NCBI RefSeq assembly: GCF_024679245.1
Contig: NC_090184.1
Coordinates: forward strand, 13,901,233 to 13,965,232
Length of the DNA stretch: 64,000 bases
Reading direction: 5' to 3'
Source of the DNA: Pseudorasbora parva
Taxonomy: Eukaryota; Chordata; Actinopteri; Cypriniformes; Gobionidae
The notes under the pieces are model-generated. The model was not told the DNA's origin. It did not search any database and saw nothing but the letters and a program-made list of their open reading frames with translations. Positions 49,109-60,204 of the stretch are shown here, in pieces (positions within the stretch are counted from its first letter, which is position 1; each line of letters starts with the position of its first letter). Made by a program: the position numbers and the translations under genes.

Positions 49109-49295
49109 AGCAAAGGGTCTAAATACTTAGGACCATGTGATATTTCAGTTTTTCTTTTAATAAATCTGATTTTTTTTTTCAAGAATTCTGTGTTTTTCTG
49201 TCAATATGGGGTGCTGTGTTATTAATGAGAAAAAATGAACTTTAATGATTTTAGCAAATGGCTGCCATATAGCAAAGAGTGAAAAATGTAACAGG

Positions 49296-49757
49296 GTCTT
49301 TACAGGCCAAAAGTTTGGACACATTATTAATTGTAATGTTTTTGAAAGAAGTTTCTTCTGTAGTTTATTTCATCACAAAATACAGATTTTTTAAAAAACA
49401 TATTGTGAAATGTTATTACAATTTAAAATATTTGGTTTTCAATTTATTATACTTTAAATAATCCTTTATTTCTGTGATGCAAATCTGAATTTTCAGGATC
49501 GTTACTCCAGTCTTCAGAGTCACATGTGACATCCAGTCTACATGATCCTCCAGAAATCATTCTAATATTCGGATTTATTATGAGTGTTGGAAACAGTTCT
49601 GCTGCCTAATATATTTGATGAATAAAAGGTTCAAAATAACTGCATTTATTCAAAATAAAAACATATTTTCAAATAATATATATCTCATTTACTATCAATT
49701 TTTATCAATATAATACCAACCACAAAAAAAAGACTGACCCCAAATTACTGACCAGTA

Positions 49758-49851
<94 letters not shown>

Positions 49852-49965
49852 TCCATGCTTTAGTGTCACATGATCCTTCAGAAATCATTCTAATATGATT
49901 TTTTTGTAACCTGTGATACATTCTTCAGGATTCTCTGATTAATAAAAATTAAAAAATGGCAACAG
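49296..49965. repeat. Dispersed repeat with CACATGATCCTTCAGAAATC core, plus (TA)n
   Basis: Two partial copies of a common fish repeat (49440-49640, 49855-49965) sharing AGAAATCATTCTAATAT, separated by a (TA)n run at 49766-49850. No coding. Confidence 0.6.
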
Positions 49966-50119
49966 AAAATACATTTAGAGATTTAATTCATTTCCACATT
50001 GACCGTTTGAAACAATCATAGACCAAGCAAACAAAGAAGGTGTTATCTTGTGTTATATGTTGTGGTGGTGGTTATCACAAGATGAGTGAATGATTTAATG
50101 AGTTAATGATATCATAAAA

Positions 50120-50290
50120 ATATAGTAACTTTGACTCAAACACTCAAATTGAAAGTGAAATAATAACTACTGCGTTTTTTGAATATTGTTGATTGGTTTG
50201 CAAAGCTCTTGAAATTTAAATCAATTAAAGTGCAAAACACAAGCTAATATGTCCCTGATCCAGGATTTTTTTTTTAGAAAACATGTTCAA
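50120..50290. repeat. Diverged third copy of the 36670/43822 block
   Basis: Shares GACTCAAACACTCAAA and TCCCTGATCCAGGA with those blocks. Shorter and older. Confidence 0.65.
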
Positions 50291-50662
50291 TTATACATTA
50301 ATTAAAATGGCTGAATGGCAAAAGTAAATAATTTATACTGAATAGGTCTATATACCATTTAGCCTAAATATACTATTTTTTAAATGTGAGAAGACGTGTA
50401 GAAAACATACAAATAAATGTCACTTTATTAAATGCATTTCCAATCAAACTGTAGGCTATACGCTACTTTAGTAGACAAAATAAATAAACGTGTGAAAAGT
50501 GTATTTTCCGTGTTATACCGAGTCTGAGGACCAAACGCGCATAAAAAACACCCAAATCATTTATTTTGCTCACCAGATTACGTACAAAAAACGAATGGAT
50601 TAGGCTACTAAATACCGAAAATTTTCCGAGCCGTTATTGCTATCACTTCAGTCATCCTCAAA

Positions 50663-50726
50663 GGAACTTTCCAAGACTCCGCCCCAGTCCCGCCCATCCA
50701 ATGGTATCCTCGTGTTTAGCTATAAA
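50663..50726 (+). promoter_or_regulatory. neurl3 core promoter with kappaB-like site
   Basis: In order: GGAACTTTCC (50663-50672), one base from the classical NF-kappaB site GGGACTTTCC; two GC boxes CCGCCCC and CCGCCC (50679-50695); CCAAT (50698-50702); and TATAAA (50721-50726), about 100 bases before the ATG. Mammalian NEURL3 is known to be induced by LPS, so an NF-kappaB site is plausible. Function not shown. Confidence 0.6.
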
Positions 50727-50822
50727 CCAAAACATGCATTTAAAAAGCAACACATTCTCCTTCTGCTTAGATATAGAAACTGATGTGTCCTACTGACGAT
50801 ACCAAGAGCTTAAGAAAACAGG

Positions 50823-52309
50823 ATGACAAAGAAAAATAAAGGTAAGATGACACTAGAGGCAAATGGTAACTTTTCTACAATATCTCTTAATGAAAAAGCA
50901 ATATGTCAAGATTAGAGTTGTGTTGATATTTGAAAATTGAAATTAGCAAGTTTCTAAATGTAATTTTAAAGAAGGTTAACCAATAAATTACATTAAAGTA
51001 ATGTATACAATAAAAATGTCAGTAAATTATATTATGCGTCAAAAATATGTAATTATAATATATGCAGTGCAACGTTGGTGAATCCGAGCTCGATAACGTG
51101 TGGTGTAATGCGATGCGTGGAAGGAAACTTTCCAAAACAGTGATTTTGACAGTGAGCAGCGGCGGCCTCTAGTGGCTATAAAGCGATGTTGCCGACATTG
51201 AGTCAGTTCAGCGAATCGGTTCTTTTGAACAGTTCTTTTTCAAAGCGCAAAGTTCATTTCAAACGACTTATTTGATGCTGTAAATTACATGCATTGCGTT
51301 TTAAGCTTTAATAAGGATGATTATTTTAATTTAATGTGTCCCACTTCAGGTTGATTAATTTAAATCAAACCTTTAATTGCATTTGGCTTACATTAAACAT
51401 CACTGAATGAATTAAAATGTAATCTCTCGACTAAGATTAAACCCTGTGTTGATGGATAAAACTGTCTCGTCGTCGTAAATGTTAATTAGGAGGACACGTT
51501 TGCCATTGAGAGGAATGAGAAAAGTGTCTGAACTATATCTAAATTCAGTCCGGTCCTTGAATGAGTCGTTCGAAACGGTTGATTCTGCTCACAAGAAAGA
51601 ATCGCGAATCGGACGTAGCCTACAGGAAAGTCCCGAACAAACACAGTTGCAAAAAAGACCCATGAATCATAGCAGGAATGTCCACATATACCGCGTGGTT
51701 ATTTAGATGAATCTATAATGACCCTTTATTTATTTTCCAGATACGGTGAAATGCGTGTGTCACGCGCCAAGGAGCCTGAGAGCGATTTCCTTTCACTCAG
51801 ACGTGAAGGGTCCGCTGATAACGCTGAGTGAAGGTGGTCGTCGGGTGACCAGGGACGTGTCGTCATTCTGTCACGGCCTGACGTTCAGCGGGCGACCGGT
51901 GCAAATAGAGGAGAAGGTGCGCCTGCGAGTCGAGCACAGCGAGCGACGTTGGCACGGAGCACTGCGGGTCGGATTTACTCATGTTTTACCCGAGCACACA
52001 ACTTTACCCCCTCTGGCCATCCCAGACCTGACCAACTCTCCACTGTTCGCGGCAGTAGTAGTCCCCGAGGGCATCTGTCGCCCTGGCTCAGAGATTCAGT
52101 TCTGGTTGAAGAAGAATGGCTGTCTGCGCATATGGAGTTCTGATAGAACACACACGGAGCAGACCACCCTGAACCCCACATGGCCCGTCTGGGCGATGAT
52201 TGACGTCTATGGACAGACCACTTCAGTGGTGATGCTGGGTGAGGCTTCTGATCATCTGCTCTGATAGCATTATTAGCAAAAGAAAACAAAAAGTGCTTTT
52301 TGTACCCTT

Positions 52310-52400
<91 letters not shown>

Positions 52401-52491
52401 GATCTAATAATTATTAGAATAATGAATAATACTACTACTAATAATAACAATTAATATATAAATAATAATGATATAAAATGGTGAATGTGAT

Positions 52492-52540
<49 letters not shown>

Positions 52541-52668
52541 TTTACAATCACCTTATTATATTATTACTTTTTTTTTAAATAATCTCAAAATATTTACATT
52601 TTAGTAAATTGCATTATATTTGAGATTAACATACAGTAGAATAAACAATTAATATCTTGATTTTTGAC

Positions 52669-52737
<69 letters not shown>

Positions 52738-52786
52738 CAATAACCTGCATTTGACAGTATTATTATTTTTAATCCACTTAAGATAC

Positions 52787-52853
<67 letters not shown>

Positions 52854-53325
52854 TATAATTATTTTGTTAGTTTTGCCTAACAGTGTATATGGTCTGTGGT
52901 TTCATTATAGGTTCCAAAAAGAGATGTTGTATCTTCACTAGAATGTCCTGTCCTGCTCTCACACACATCAAACAAGCCGAAGATAAAGAGAGGCTCAGAA
53001 GAAACAAGGAACAAATGAACATGCTGGAACAGAGAAACCTGAGAAGCCATTACCTTGACAACACAGGTAAGAATCACATAAGCTCATGGCAGCCATTGTA
53101 TGGTCTAGTTAGTACATGTAGTTTCACCTCCTAACCTCTTCTCTTCTCCCCTCAGATCATGAAACTCCAGACTGTGAAGAATGTGTGGTGTGTTACAGTG
53201 AGGTGGCAAACTGTCGTTTAAGCTGCGGTCATAAATGTGTTTGTCGTCCGTGCGGCATGAGGGTTTACACGACGTTTGGGACATGCCCTCTGTGTCGTCA
53301 GTGCTTGAGTTTCTTCCAGCCATGA
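50823..53325 (+). CDS. neurl3: Neuralized-like protein 3, NHR-RING E3 ubiquitin ligase
   Basis: Four exons with GT-AG introns: 50823-50841, 51741-52238, 52911-53066, 53156-53325; 280 aa. Exon 1 gives MTKKNK and ends in phase 1. Residues 8-170 are a Neuralized homology repeat ([42 protein letters not shown]). Exon 3 encodes a charged, probably helical linker. The C-terminal RING has ligands Cys234, Cys237, Cys248, His250, Cys254, Cys257, Cys268 and Cys271 (CVVC, CGHKC, CRPC, CPLC). NEURL-family ligases recognise substrates through the NHR and recruit an E2 through the RING; in vertebrates NEURL3 is an inflammation-induced member. Length and domain order match the family. The intron after exon 2 holds several long TA arrays. 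Its closest relative here is the NHR-HECT gene at 10421-15329. Confidence 0.93.
52312..52848. repeat. Four (TA)n microsatellites in neurl3 intron 2
   Basis: Arrays at about 52312-52398, 52494-52531, 52672-52736 and 52794-52848 within a 672-base intron. Confidence 0.95.
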
Positions 53326-53632
53326 TGTGACGTGTTTTCATCCCAGTTAAACTAGGGGCCATGTGGACTGTTTGTTGAATGTATTTTGTACAATTTATTT
53401 CACAATTGCTGTTGGGATGTACAAATCTATCACTGCACTGTGCAAATGCTTTTAAAAAACGTTTCTCTTTAGTTGCACTTTCTCTTCTGTAAATGATTGT
53501 AGAATTCTGATTATTTATTTAGAAATAACATATATTTATGAAAATATCTGATTATGGTCTAAAGCTATAATGTAAATATGTATGTAATGTAAATATGTAT
53601 ATATGTAATATGAACAATGTTTTTAATTGTGT

Positions 53633-53638
53633 ATTAAA
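53633..53638 (+). promoter_or_regulatory. Candidate neurl3 poly(A) signal
   Basis: ATTAAA about 310 bases after the stop codon, the second most common vertebrate hexamer, followed by a GT/T-rich stretch (GTTTGTAGG). Confidence 0.5.
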
Positions 53639-53659
53639 TGGATTTTATGTAAACAGTTT

Positions 53660-54430
53660 GTAGGACTGACCTTTTATGCTAATTTATTTACCTCAAAGCA
53701 TATAAAGCGCTTGCACTACTGAACATTTCCGCCAGGTGTCAGTATTGTACAGAAAAACAAATACTCCAACAGAAGAAACGGTTACTTACAACATTTTAAT
53801 TAGCCATTATTCTACTTATTTTAACTCCTTTACGACGATGTTATACATTCAAAATATAAGGCTCAGTCCAGCAGGAGAAGTCTATATTTAGAAGTGGGTG
53901 AGCTTTTCCCCTTTAAAATAATAGTTGAAAAGAGTCAGGAAGGGTGGGGATGAGGAATTACGAATTTGGGCGTGAGAAATGCAGTGTGTACTAATAAGAG
54001 AAAGTGCTATATTTGGTTTCGTTTGTTTGCATGTGGGCTGACTGTTATAGATTAAAGTCTAGAAGTTCACACTATAGTTTTCTTATGAATTTTACTGAAT
54101 ATGGAGGAATACTGAATTAATGAGGACAAAGCTGGTTTTGATATAGGCCTAATATAAATTATATAATATGACAAAATAGAAATCTACTTTGTTAGCATTT
54201 ATATTTTTAGCATTTATATTTACATGACATTTCAACCAATCAAAATAGCATCAGGGCTGGTTGATACATAAGAGAGTTTAAACAAATCTTAAGTTTTTTT
54301 GTGTTAAAAGCCTGAAGAGTTGATACAAGGCAGATGTATCCATGCTTTCATGAATTTACCTCAAATTCTGACCCTACCATCTGAATGTTGCAGCAGAAAT
54401 TAACTACTAAAACTCCAAGACCAATATTTT
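53660..54430. other. Intergenic sequence after neurl3
   Basis: AT-rich; no gene or clear repeat family recognised. Confidence 0.4.
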
Positions 54431-54438
54431 GGGATTTC

Positions 54439-54881
54439 CGCCTGGATTTGCCTAACCCAAATTGAAAAGCCTCCCATACATACATACAGTGGTCTAAGTT
54501 CAAAATTTTGGTTTCATTTGATAGGAAACCATTTGAAGTTACATAAAACACTGCTAAAAGTGATAAACATGTAAGTATATGTTTATAGCTGTAATCCCCC
54601 CCCCCCCCAAAAAAGTCGGCGCTTTATGAATATTATTTTTATAAATTCATTTTTGAAAGTGTGTAACTCAGGCCCTATGAGCTCTAGGACCCTTCAGACA
54701 GTTTTAGCTGTTTCAACTAAATTCCAGAAAATAGTGGGTTACATGTCTTACATGTTTATCCCTTTTAGCAGTGTTTTATGTAACGTCAAAAGGTTTCCTG
54801 TAAAATGACAAACATTTTGAACTTATACCACTGTATGTGTGTATGGGAGGCTTTTCAATTTAGGTAGGTCAAATCCAGGCG
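54439..54881. repeat. Long inverted repeat (about 136-base arms, 171-base loop)
   Basis: The left arm 54439-54575 (starts CGCCTGGATTTG) pairs with the right arm 54747-54881 (ends CAAATCCAGGCG), with roughly 85-90 percent identity by eye. The shared core includes AAAACACTGCTAAAAG. Probably a foldback-type MITE. Confidence 0.8.
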
Positions 54882-54974
54882 TAAATGGTACCAGAGTAAT
54901 TTAGTGTAAATACATTACTTTGTGTAAAACAAATGCCGAAGTGATGCATAAAGAGTATGATGTCATTCCCGACC

Positions 54975-56016
54975 CTTTACAGGGTCCTCGGAGTTAAGAC
55001 TCATCAGACCAGGCGAGGTCTTTTTTTGGTGAGCTGTGCAAATTGTGGCCTTAGTTTCTGTTCTGTTCTTAGCTTAACAGGCTTAGCACCAGTGTGTCTT
55101 CTGCTGCTGCAGCCCATCTGCTTCGATGTGCAGAAGATGCTCTTCTACTTAACCTTTTTTAACGAGTAGTTATTTTAAGTTGTTGCCTTTCAGCTTGAAC
55201 CAGTCTGGCCATTCTCCTCTGACCTCCGGCATCAACAAGGTATTTTCGCCCACAGAACTGAAACTCACTCTTTTCCAGACCATTCTCTGTAAACCCTAGA
55301 GATGGTTGTGCGTGAAAATCCCAGTAGATCAGCAGTTTCTGAAATATTCAGACCAGCCCGTCTGACACCAAAAACCATGTCATGTTGAAAATTCACTTAA
55401 ATCACCTTTCTTCCCCATTCTGATGCTCAGTGCAGGGCTGCGTTCAAAAACCTAGTCAACCTTGCTTCGCTGCCTTATCAGGCAATGACCTGTAGGGCAG
55501 TGTTTGAGCACGAAGGCACCTCACGAAACTGATTACGGACAGACTTCCGAGGCAGCGTAACAGTTTAATGATCTACAACAAAATAGAGTGTTGGTGGTAA
55601 CTGAGCGAATATCTAATTACTAAAGTAGTATTTTCTCGCTGTAAATGACATCAAAGGTGGAAAACGTTGCTCAAACATTTACATTTACACATAAGCTGAC
55701 CAGCAACTGCAACTTTCAGACAAGATCTTTCTTTTCTAGCTCAAATGTCACAGAATAGAACGCATAGGATTGTGGGATATCAAAGGCAGCGAAGGATGCG
55801 TCTGTGCTGTCTTCAAAAATCAGATGAAGGTATCTCAGGAGGCAGGAAGTGATGCTAACATTAGTTTTGGACGTGCCTTGATGCCTTCCTACCTTGAAAT
55901 GCATCCTCCAAAGGCAGCATTTTCCAGTTTCGGACGCAATGCATGTCTACATGCCTAAATGCATTGAGTTGCTTCCGTGTGATTGGCTGATTAGATATTT
56001 GCTTTAACGAGTTAAC
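54975..56016. mobile_element. Common fish MITE split by a second element
   Basis: 55085-55436 contains TCTGGCCATTCTCCTCTGAC and GTAAACCCTAGAGATGGTTG. The tail (CTACATGCCTAAATGCATTG) resumes at about 55946. The interrupting piece (about 55437-55945) has inverted-looking ends GCTGCGTTCAAAAACC and TTTCGGACGCA. No coding. Confidence 0.65.
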
Positions 56017-56077
56017 GTTGGTGTTCCTAAAAATTAAGTCTTACAATAAATTAAATAAATATACACAGTATATATAT

Positions 56078-56335
56078 TTGGGGCGGCAGTGGCACAGTGG
56101 TTCATGTAGGTTGTCTACAAACCGAAAGGTTGGTGGTTCAATCCCCAGTTCCACCTGTCCATGTGTCAAAGTGTCCATGAGCAAGACATCCAACCCCAGC
56201 TGCTCCCTACGAGCTAGATGGCGCCCTACATCGCCGTAGGTGTATGAATGGGTGAATGTGAGGCAAAAAGGTAAAGCGCTTTGGATGGCCATAGGGTCTG
56301 TTAAAAGTGCTATATAAATGCAGTCCATTTACCAT
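56078..56335 (+). repeat. tRNA-derived SINE (HAmo-like)
   Basis: It starts GGGGCGGCAGTGGCACAGTGG (A-box-like region), has the B-box-like GGTTCAATCCCC at 56133-56144, and ends with a LINE-type tail (TAAAGCGCTTTGGATGGCC, AAAAGTGCTATATAAATGC). This organisation is typical of cyprinid tRNA SINEs. Confidence 0.8.
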
Positions 56336-56639
56336 TTTATATATAGGTCCTTCTAAATTAGCATATTGTGATAAAGTTCATTATTTTCCATAATGTAATG
56401 ATAAAAATTAAATTTTCAAATTCATTGCACACCAACTGAAATATTTCAGGTCTTTTATTTTTTTAATACTGATGATTTTGGCATACAGCTCATGAAAACC
56501 CAAAATTCCTATCTCAAAAAATTAGCATATTTCATCCGACCAATAAAAGAGTTTTTAATACAAAAAAATTCAACCATCAAATAATTATGTTCAGTTATAA
56601 ACTCTATACGTGGTCGGGAATCCTTTTGCAGAAATGACT

Positions 56640-57367
56640 GCTTCAATGAGGCGTGGCGTGGAGGCGATCAGCCTGTGGCACTGCTGAGGTGTTATGGAGG
56701 CCTAGGATGCTTCGATAGCGGCCTTAAGCTCATCCAGAGTGTTGGGTCTTGCGTCTCTCAACTTTCTCTTCACAATATCTCACAGATTCTCTATGGGGTT
56801 CAGGTCAGGAGAGTTGGCAGGCCAATTGAGCACAGTAATACCATGGTCAGTAAACCATTTACCAGTGGTTTTGGCACTGTGAGCAGGTGCCAGGTCGTGC
56901 TGAAAAACCTAATCTTCATCTCCATAAAGCTTTTCAGCAGATGGAAGCATGAAGTGCTCCAAAATTTCCTGATAGCTAGCTGCATTGACCCTGCCCTTGG
57001 TAAAACACAGTGGACCAACACCAGCAGCTGACATGGCACCCCAGACCATCACTGACTGTGGGTACTTGACACTGGACTTCAGGCATTTTGGCATTTCCTT
57101 CTCCCCAGTCTTCCTCCAGACTCTGGCACCTTGATTTCCGAATGTCATGCAAAATTTGCTTTCATCCGAAAAAAGTACTTTGTACCACTGAGCAACAGTC
57201 CAGTGCTGCTTCTCTGTAGCCCAAAGTGGCTTGACCTGTGGAATGCGGCACCTGTAGCCCATTTCCTGCACACGCCTGTGCACGGTGGCTCTGGATGTTT
57301 CTACTCCAGACTCAGTCCACTGCTTCCGCAGGTCCCCCAAGGTCTGGAAATCGGTCCTTCTCCACAA
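56640..57367 (-). pseudogene. Tc1-like transposase, partial and frameshifted
   Basis: An open frame of 152 aa (57367-56909) holds the WRRTDFQTLGDLRKQW helix-turn-helix part, LFSDESKFCMTFGNQG with the first catalytic Asp, and VMVWGAMSAAGVGPL. After a frame change near 56909, the second Asp and the [16 protein letters not shown] region can be traced at 56780-56870 and the C-terminus at 56640-56720. The N-terminal part lies beyond the Harbinger-like insertion. Inactive as it stands. Confidence 0.8.
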
Positions 57368-57554
57368 TCTTCCTCAGGGTCCGGTCACCTCTTCTCGTTG
57401 TGCAGCGTTTTTTGCCACACTTTTTCCTTCCCACAGACCTTGATACAGTACTCTGGGAACAGCCTATTCGTTCAGAAATTTCTTTCTGTGTCTTACTCTC
57501 TCGCTTCAGGGTGTTAATGACGGCCTTCTGGACAGTGTCGGGTCGGCAGTCTTA

Positions 57555-58416
57555 AGCCTAGTTCAGACTGCACGATTTTCAAACTTGTCGGGTCACTGCT
57601 CTATTCACACTGCATGACTATCTGGGGTATCATTCAGTCACTGTTGTGTTCACACTGCACGATGGTTTGATGACAGAGGAGTTCACACTGCATGACTGAA
57701 CAAGAGGAAGAATCGCCGACAACTCTCTCTCTCCGGTGCGCAATCTACGTTTCCCAAACACACGTGCGATGTGCCGAGTAAACAACGCGAGATCACACGT
57801 GCGTCAGACCGGAGTTCTCGCGCAAGAGTTTGAATCGTTATTTAAAATGATAAACTGCACAACGTTTGCTCCAAACTGTATGTGCGCTGATTTGTGGAGA
57901 AAAAGAAAAAATATTATGCCGGAAGAAATTGTTGGAGAGACAGAGGGAGCCAGGATTGTGTTCTGCAAAGACAGCTTGAGGTAAATAAACTATTTTGTAA
58001 TGTGCTGCGGCTGTGGCTGGATGTGCAAATGTTTGGGCTTTGTTTCTGTTTGATAGAATTGTAAATATATCTATTAAAATACTGATATTCTGCTCTATAA
58101 CTCCTCCCTGAACGTCCTGCTGCTGTATCTCACTCTCTCATTGGCTGTCGGTGTAATTTTCAGTCAGAACGCTGTTCACACAGCAGGAGTTTGAATCGCC
58201 GACAGGTCCAGATATTTAGCATGCCAAATATCTCACCGGCGTCGGCGACTCGTCGGCGATTCTCTCTGATCGGGTCTTTGATTATTCACACTGCGTGATT
58301 GTCACTCGCGTGCATGAGCAACGATTTGCCTGTGATCTCGGGCATTTGTCGGCGATTTCGCAAAACCTGTCGGCGACTCAAAATCGGGGCAAAAATCGGG
58401 CAGTGTGAACTAGGCT
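57555..58416. mobile_element. Harbinger-like MITE inside a Tc1 transposon
   Basis: The inverted ends AGCCTAGTTCAGACTGC and AGCCTAGTTCACACTGC (complement of the right end) are flanked by TTA on both sides (57552-57554, 58417-58419), the 3-bp TWA duplication of PIF/Harbinger. 862 bases. A frame at 57736-57984 is not recognisable. Confidence 0.85.
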
Positions 58417-58739
58417 TTACCCATGATTGCGGTTTTGAATAATGAACCAAGCTGAGAGTTTTTAAAAGCCTCAGGAATCTTTTGCAGGTGTTAAGAGTTA
58501 ATTAGTTGATTCAGATGATTAGGTTAATCGCTCGTTTAGAGAACCTTTTCATGATACGCTAATATTGGGTTTTCATGAGCTCTATGCCAAAATCATCAAT
58601 ATTAAAACAATAAAAGACCTGAAATATTTCAGTTGGTGTGCAATGAATATAAAATATATGAAAGTTTAATTTTTATCTTTACATTATGGAAAATAATGAA
58701 CTTTATTACAATATGCTAATTTTTTTAGGCCAATATGAG

Positions 58740-59660
58740 CCAAAACTGTGTGACCTAATAGGAGTTTTGTGCTCCATGTGCTGTCAAAACGGCTCTGAAC
58801 CACGGATGCATTACTAGACCCCTGAAGGTGTGCTGTGGTATCCGGTACCAAGATGTAAGCAGCAGAGCTCTAGTCCTGTCAGTTGTGATGTACAGCTGCT
58901 GTGAATTGAACTTGTTGGTCTAGAATGCTCAGTTGGATTGAGAGCTGGGGAATCTGAAGGCCATGGTAACACCTTAAACTCTATCATGTTCCTCAAAAAC
59001 CACTCCTAAACAATGTATGCAATGTGCATTATCCTGCTGAGAGAGCCTACATCTACCAGGGAACAACATGGTTATGAAGGGGTGTACATGGTCTGGAAAA
59101 ATGTTTAGGTTGGTGGCATCTGTCAAATTTATGTCCACATGAATGGTGTGGAGTGGAACATTGGCCAGAGTATCACACTGTTGCTCCACCAGCTTGTCGT
59201 CATCCCACAGTGTATCCTGGTCCCATCACTCCCCCAGGTAAATGGCATACACTGTCCCATATGCAGCAGTGCCACAGTAGACCTTCTGTTGGTTCAGACC
59301 AGACGGGGATAGCCGTTGCTGCTCTCATGCATCAATGACCCTTGGGCGCCTAACACCCTGTCACTGGTTTGTAGTTTGTCCTTCCTTGGACCGCTGTTGG
59401 TAAATTCTCACCACTGCTGACCAAGAGCAATCCACAAGCCTTGTCGTTTCAGAGATATTCTCACCCAGTCGCCTTACCATAACAATTCTGCCCTTGTCAA
59501 AGTCGCTCATATCTTTCTTTCTGCACACTTCTCCTGCATACAACACATTGATTACAAGAACTGATTGTTTGTTTTCCATCTACCCGGACCTTAACATGTG
59601 AGCTTGTTAGGAGATACTCAACAATATTTGCTTCACCTGCTGTGACTAGTCATAATATTT
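58740..59660 (-). pseudogene. Tc1/mariner transposase relic
   Basis: Minus-strand pieces: DFDKGRIVMVRRLGENISET near 59510-59455 (N-terminal HTH), the CRLSQQDNAHCIH region (catalytic Asp) near 59055-59015, and LPWPSDSPALNPTEH near 58970-58930. Related to the relic at 40680. Several frame breaks; dead. Confidence 0.75.
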
Positions 59661-59738
59661 TGCTTCATCAATTGTTACCATATAACCATTACCTTGGAAT
59701 AGGTTTGCGTTTCAATATTTACTGTATTAACTTGCCAT

Positions 59739-60204
59739 TGTCACGGTTTATGAATGCATTGTTTCCTGCTTGTCTCATGTCTGTGTTGTTATGTGTGTGT
59801 GAGTGGGCGTGGCTGATACTCATTGTTTGATCAGAGGCTCAGCTGATCGTTATTTCAGCACCAGCTGCAGCTAATCACTCTCACCTACATATACTCATCC
59901 GTTTCTCATCTCCATTGTCAGATCGTTGTTGATGTCTTCTGTGCTGTGTGTCTCCCGGTCCTGTTTGGCGTTCCAGTCTCGTGCTTCTTGTTCCTGCTCG
60001 GTGTTCCTGTGGATTATGCTCTTTCTGGATTCCAACTGCACCTGCACCTGCACCTGATCACAACGACTCACCATTTCTCATCTATTCTGTGTGTTGACCG
60101 TCTTAGTCCCTGCGCCACCCGACGTCATCTGTGTCTGTTACTTCTTTTTACTTTTGACAATAAATGAGCTTACTTGCATTTGCTTCCTGTATTCAGTCAT
60201 GACA
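59739..60204 (+). mobile_element. 5' LTR of a Tf1/sushi-type Ty3/gypsy element
   Basis: 466 bases, TGTCACGG...TCATGACA. A TATA-like CATATAC at about 59888-59894 sits some 25-30 bases before GTCAGATCGTT (59917-59927), the presumed transcript start. AATAAA is at about 60161-60166. Confidence 0.85.

Larger units (their letters stand above)
45875..49292 (+). mobile_element. Tc1-like transposon, heavily interrupted
   Basis: The left terminus CACAGTGGGTACGGAA follows TA. The right side (49180-49290) carries the complement of the left subterminal region (GCCATATAGCAAAGAGTGAA), but the outermost bases are altered. It contains a broken transposase (47460-49108) and two younger insertions (46115-47379, 47658-48222). 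Confidence 0.8.
56345..58730 (-). mobile_element. Tc1-like transposon with nested Harbinger-like element
   Basis: The inverted ends share AAATTAGCATATTGTGATAA (left) and, as complement on the right, AAATTAGCATATTGTAATAA, next to TA. The transposase is on the minus strand. The right third is interrupted by 57555-58416. Confidence 0.85.
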
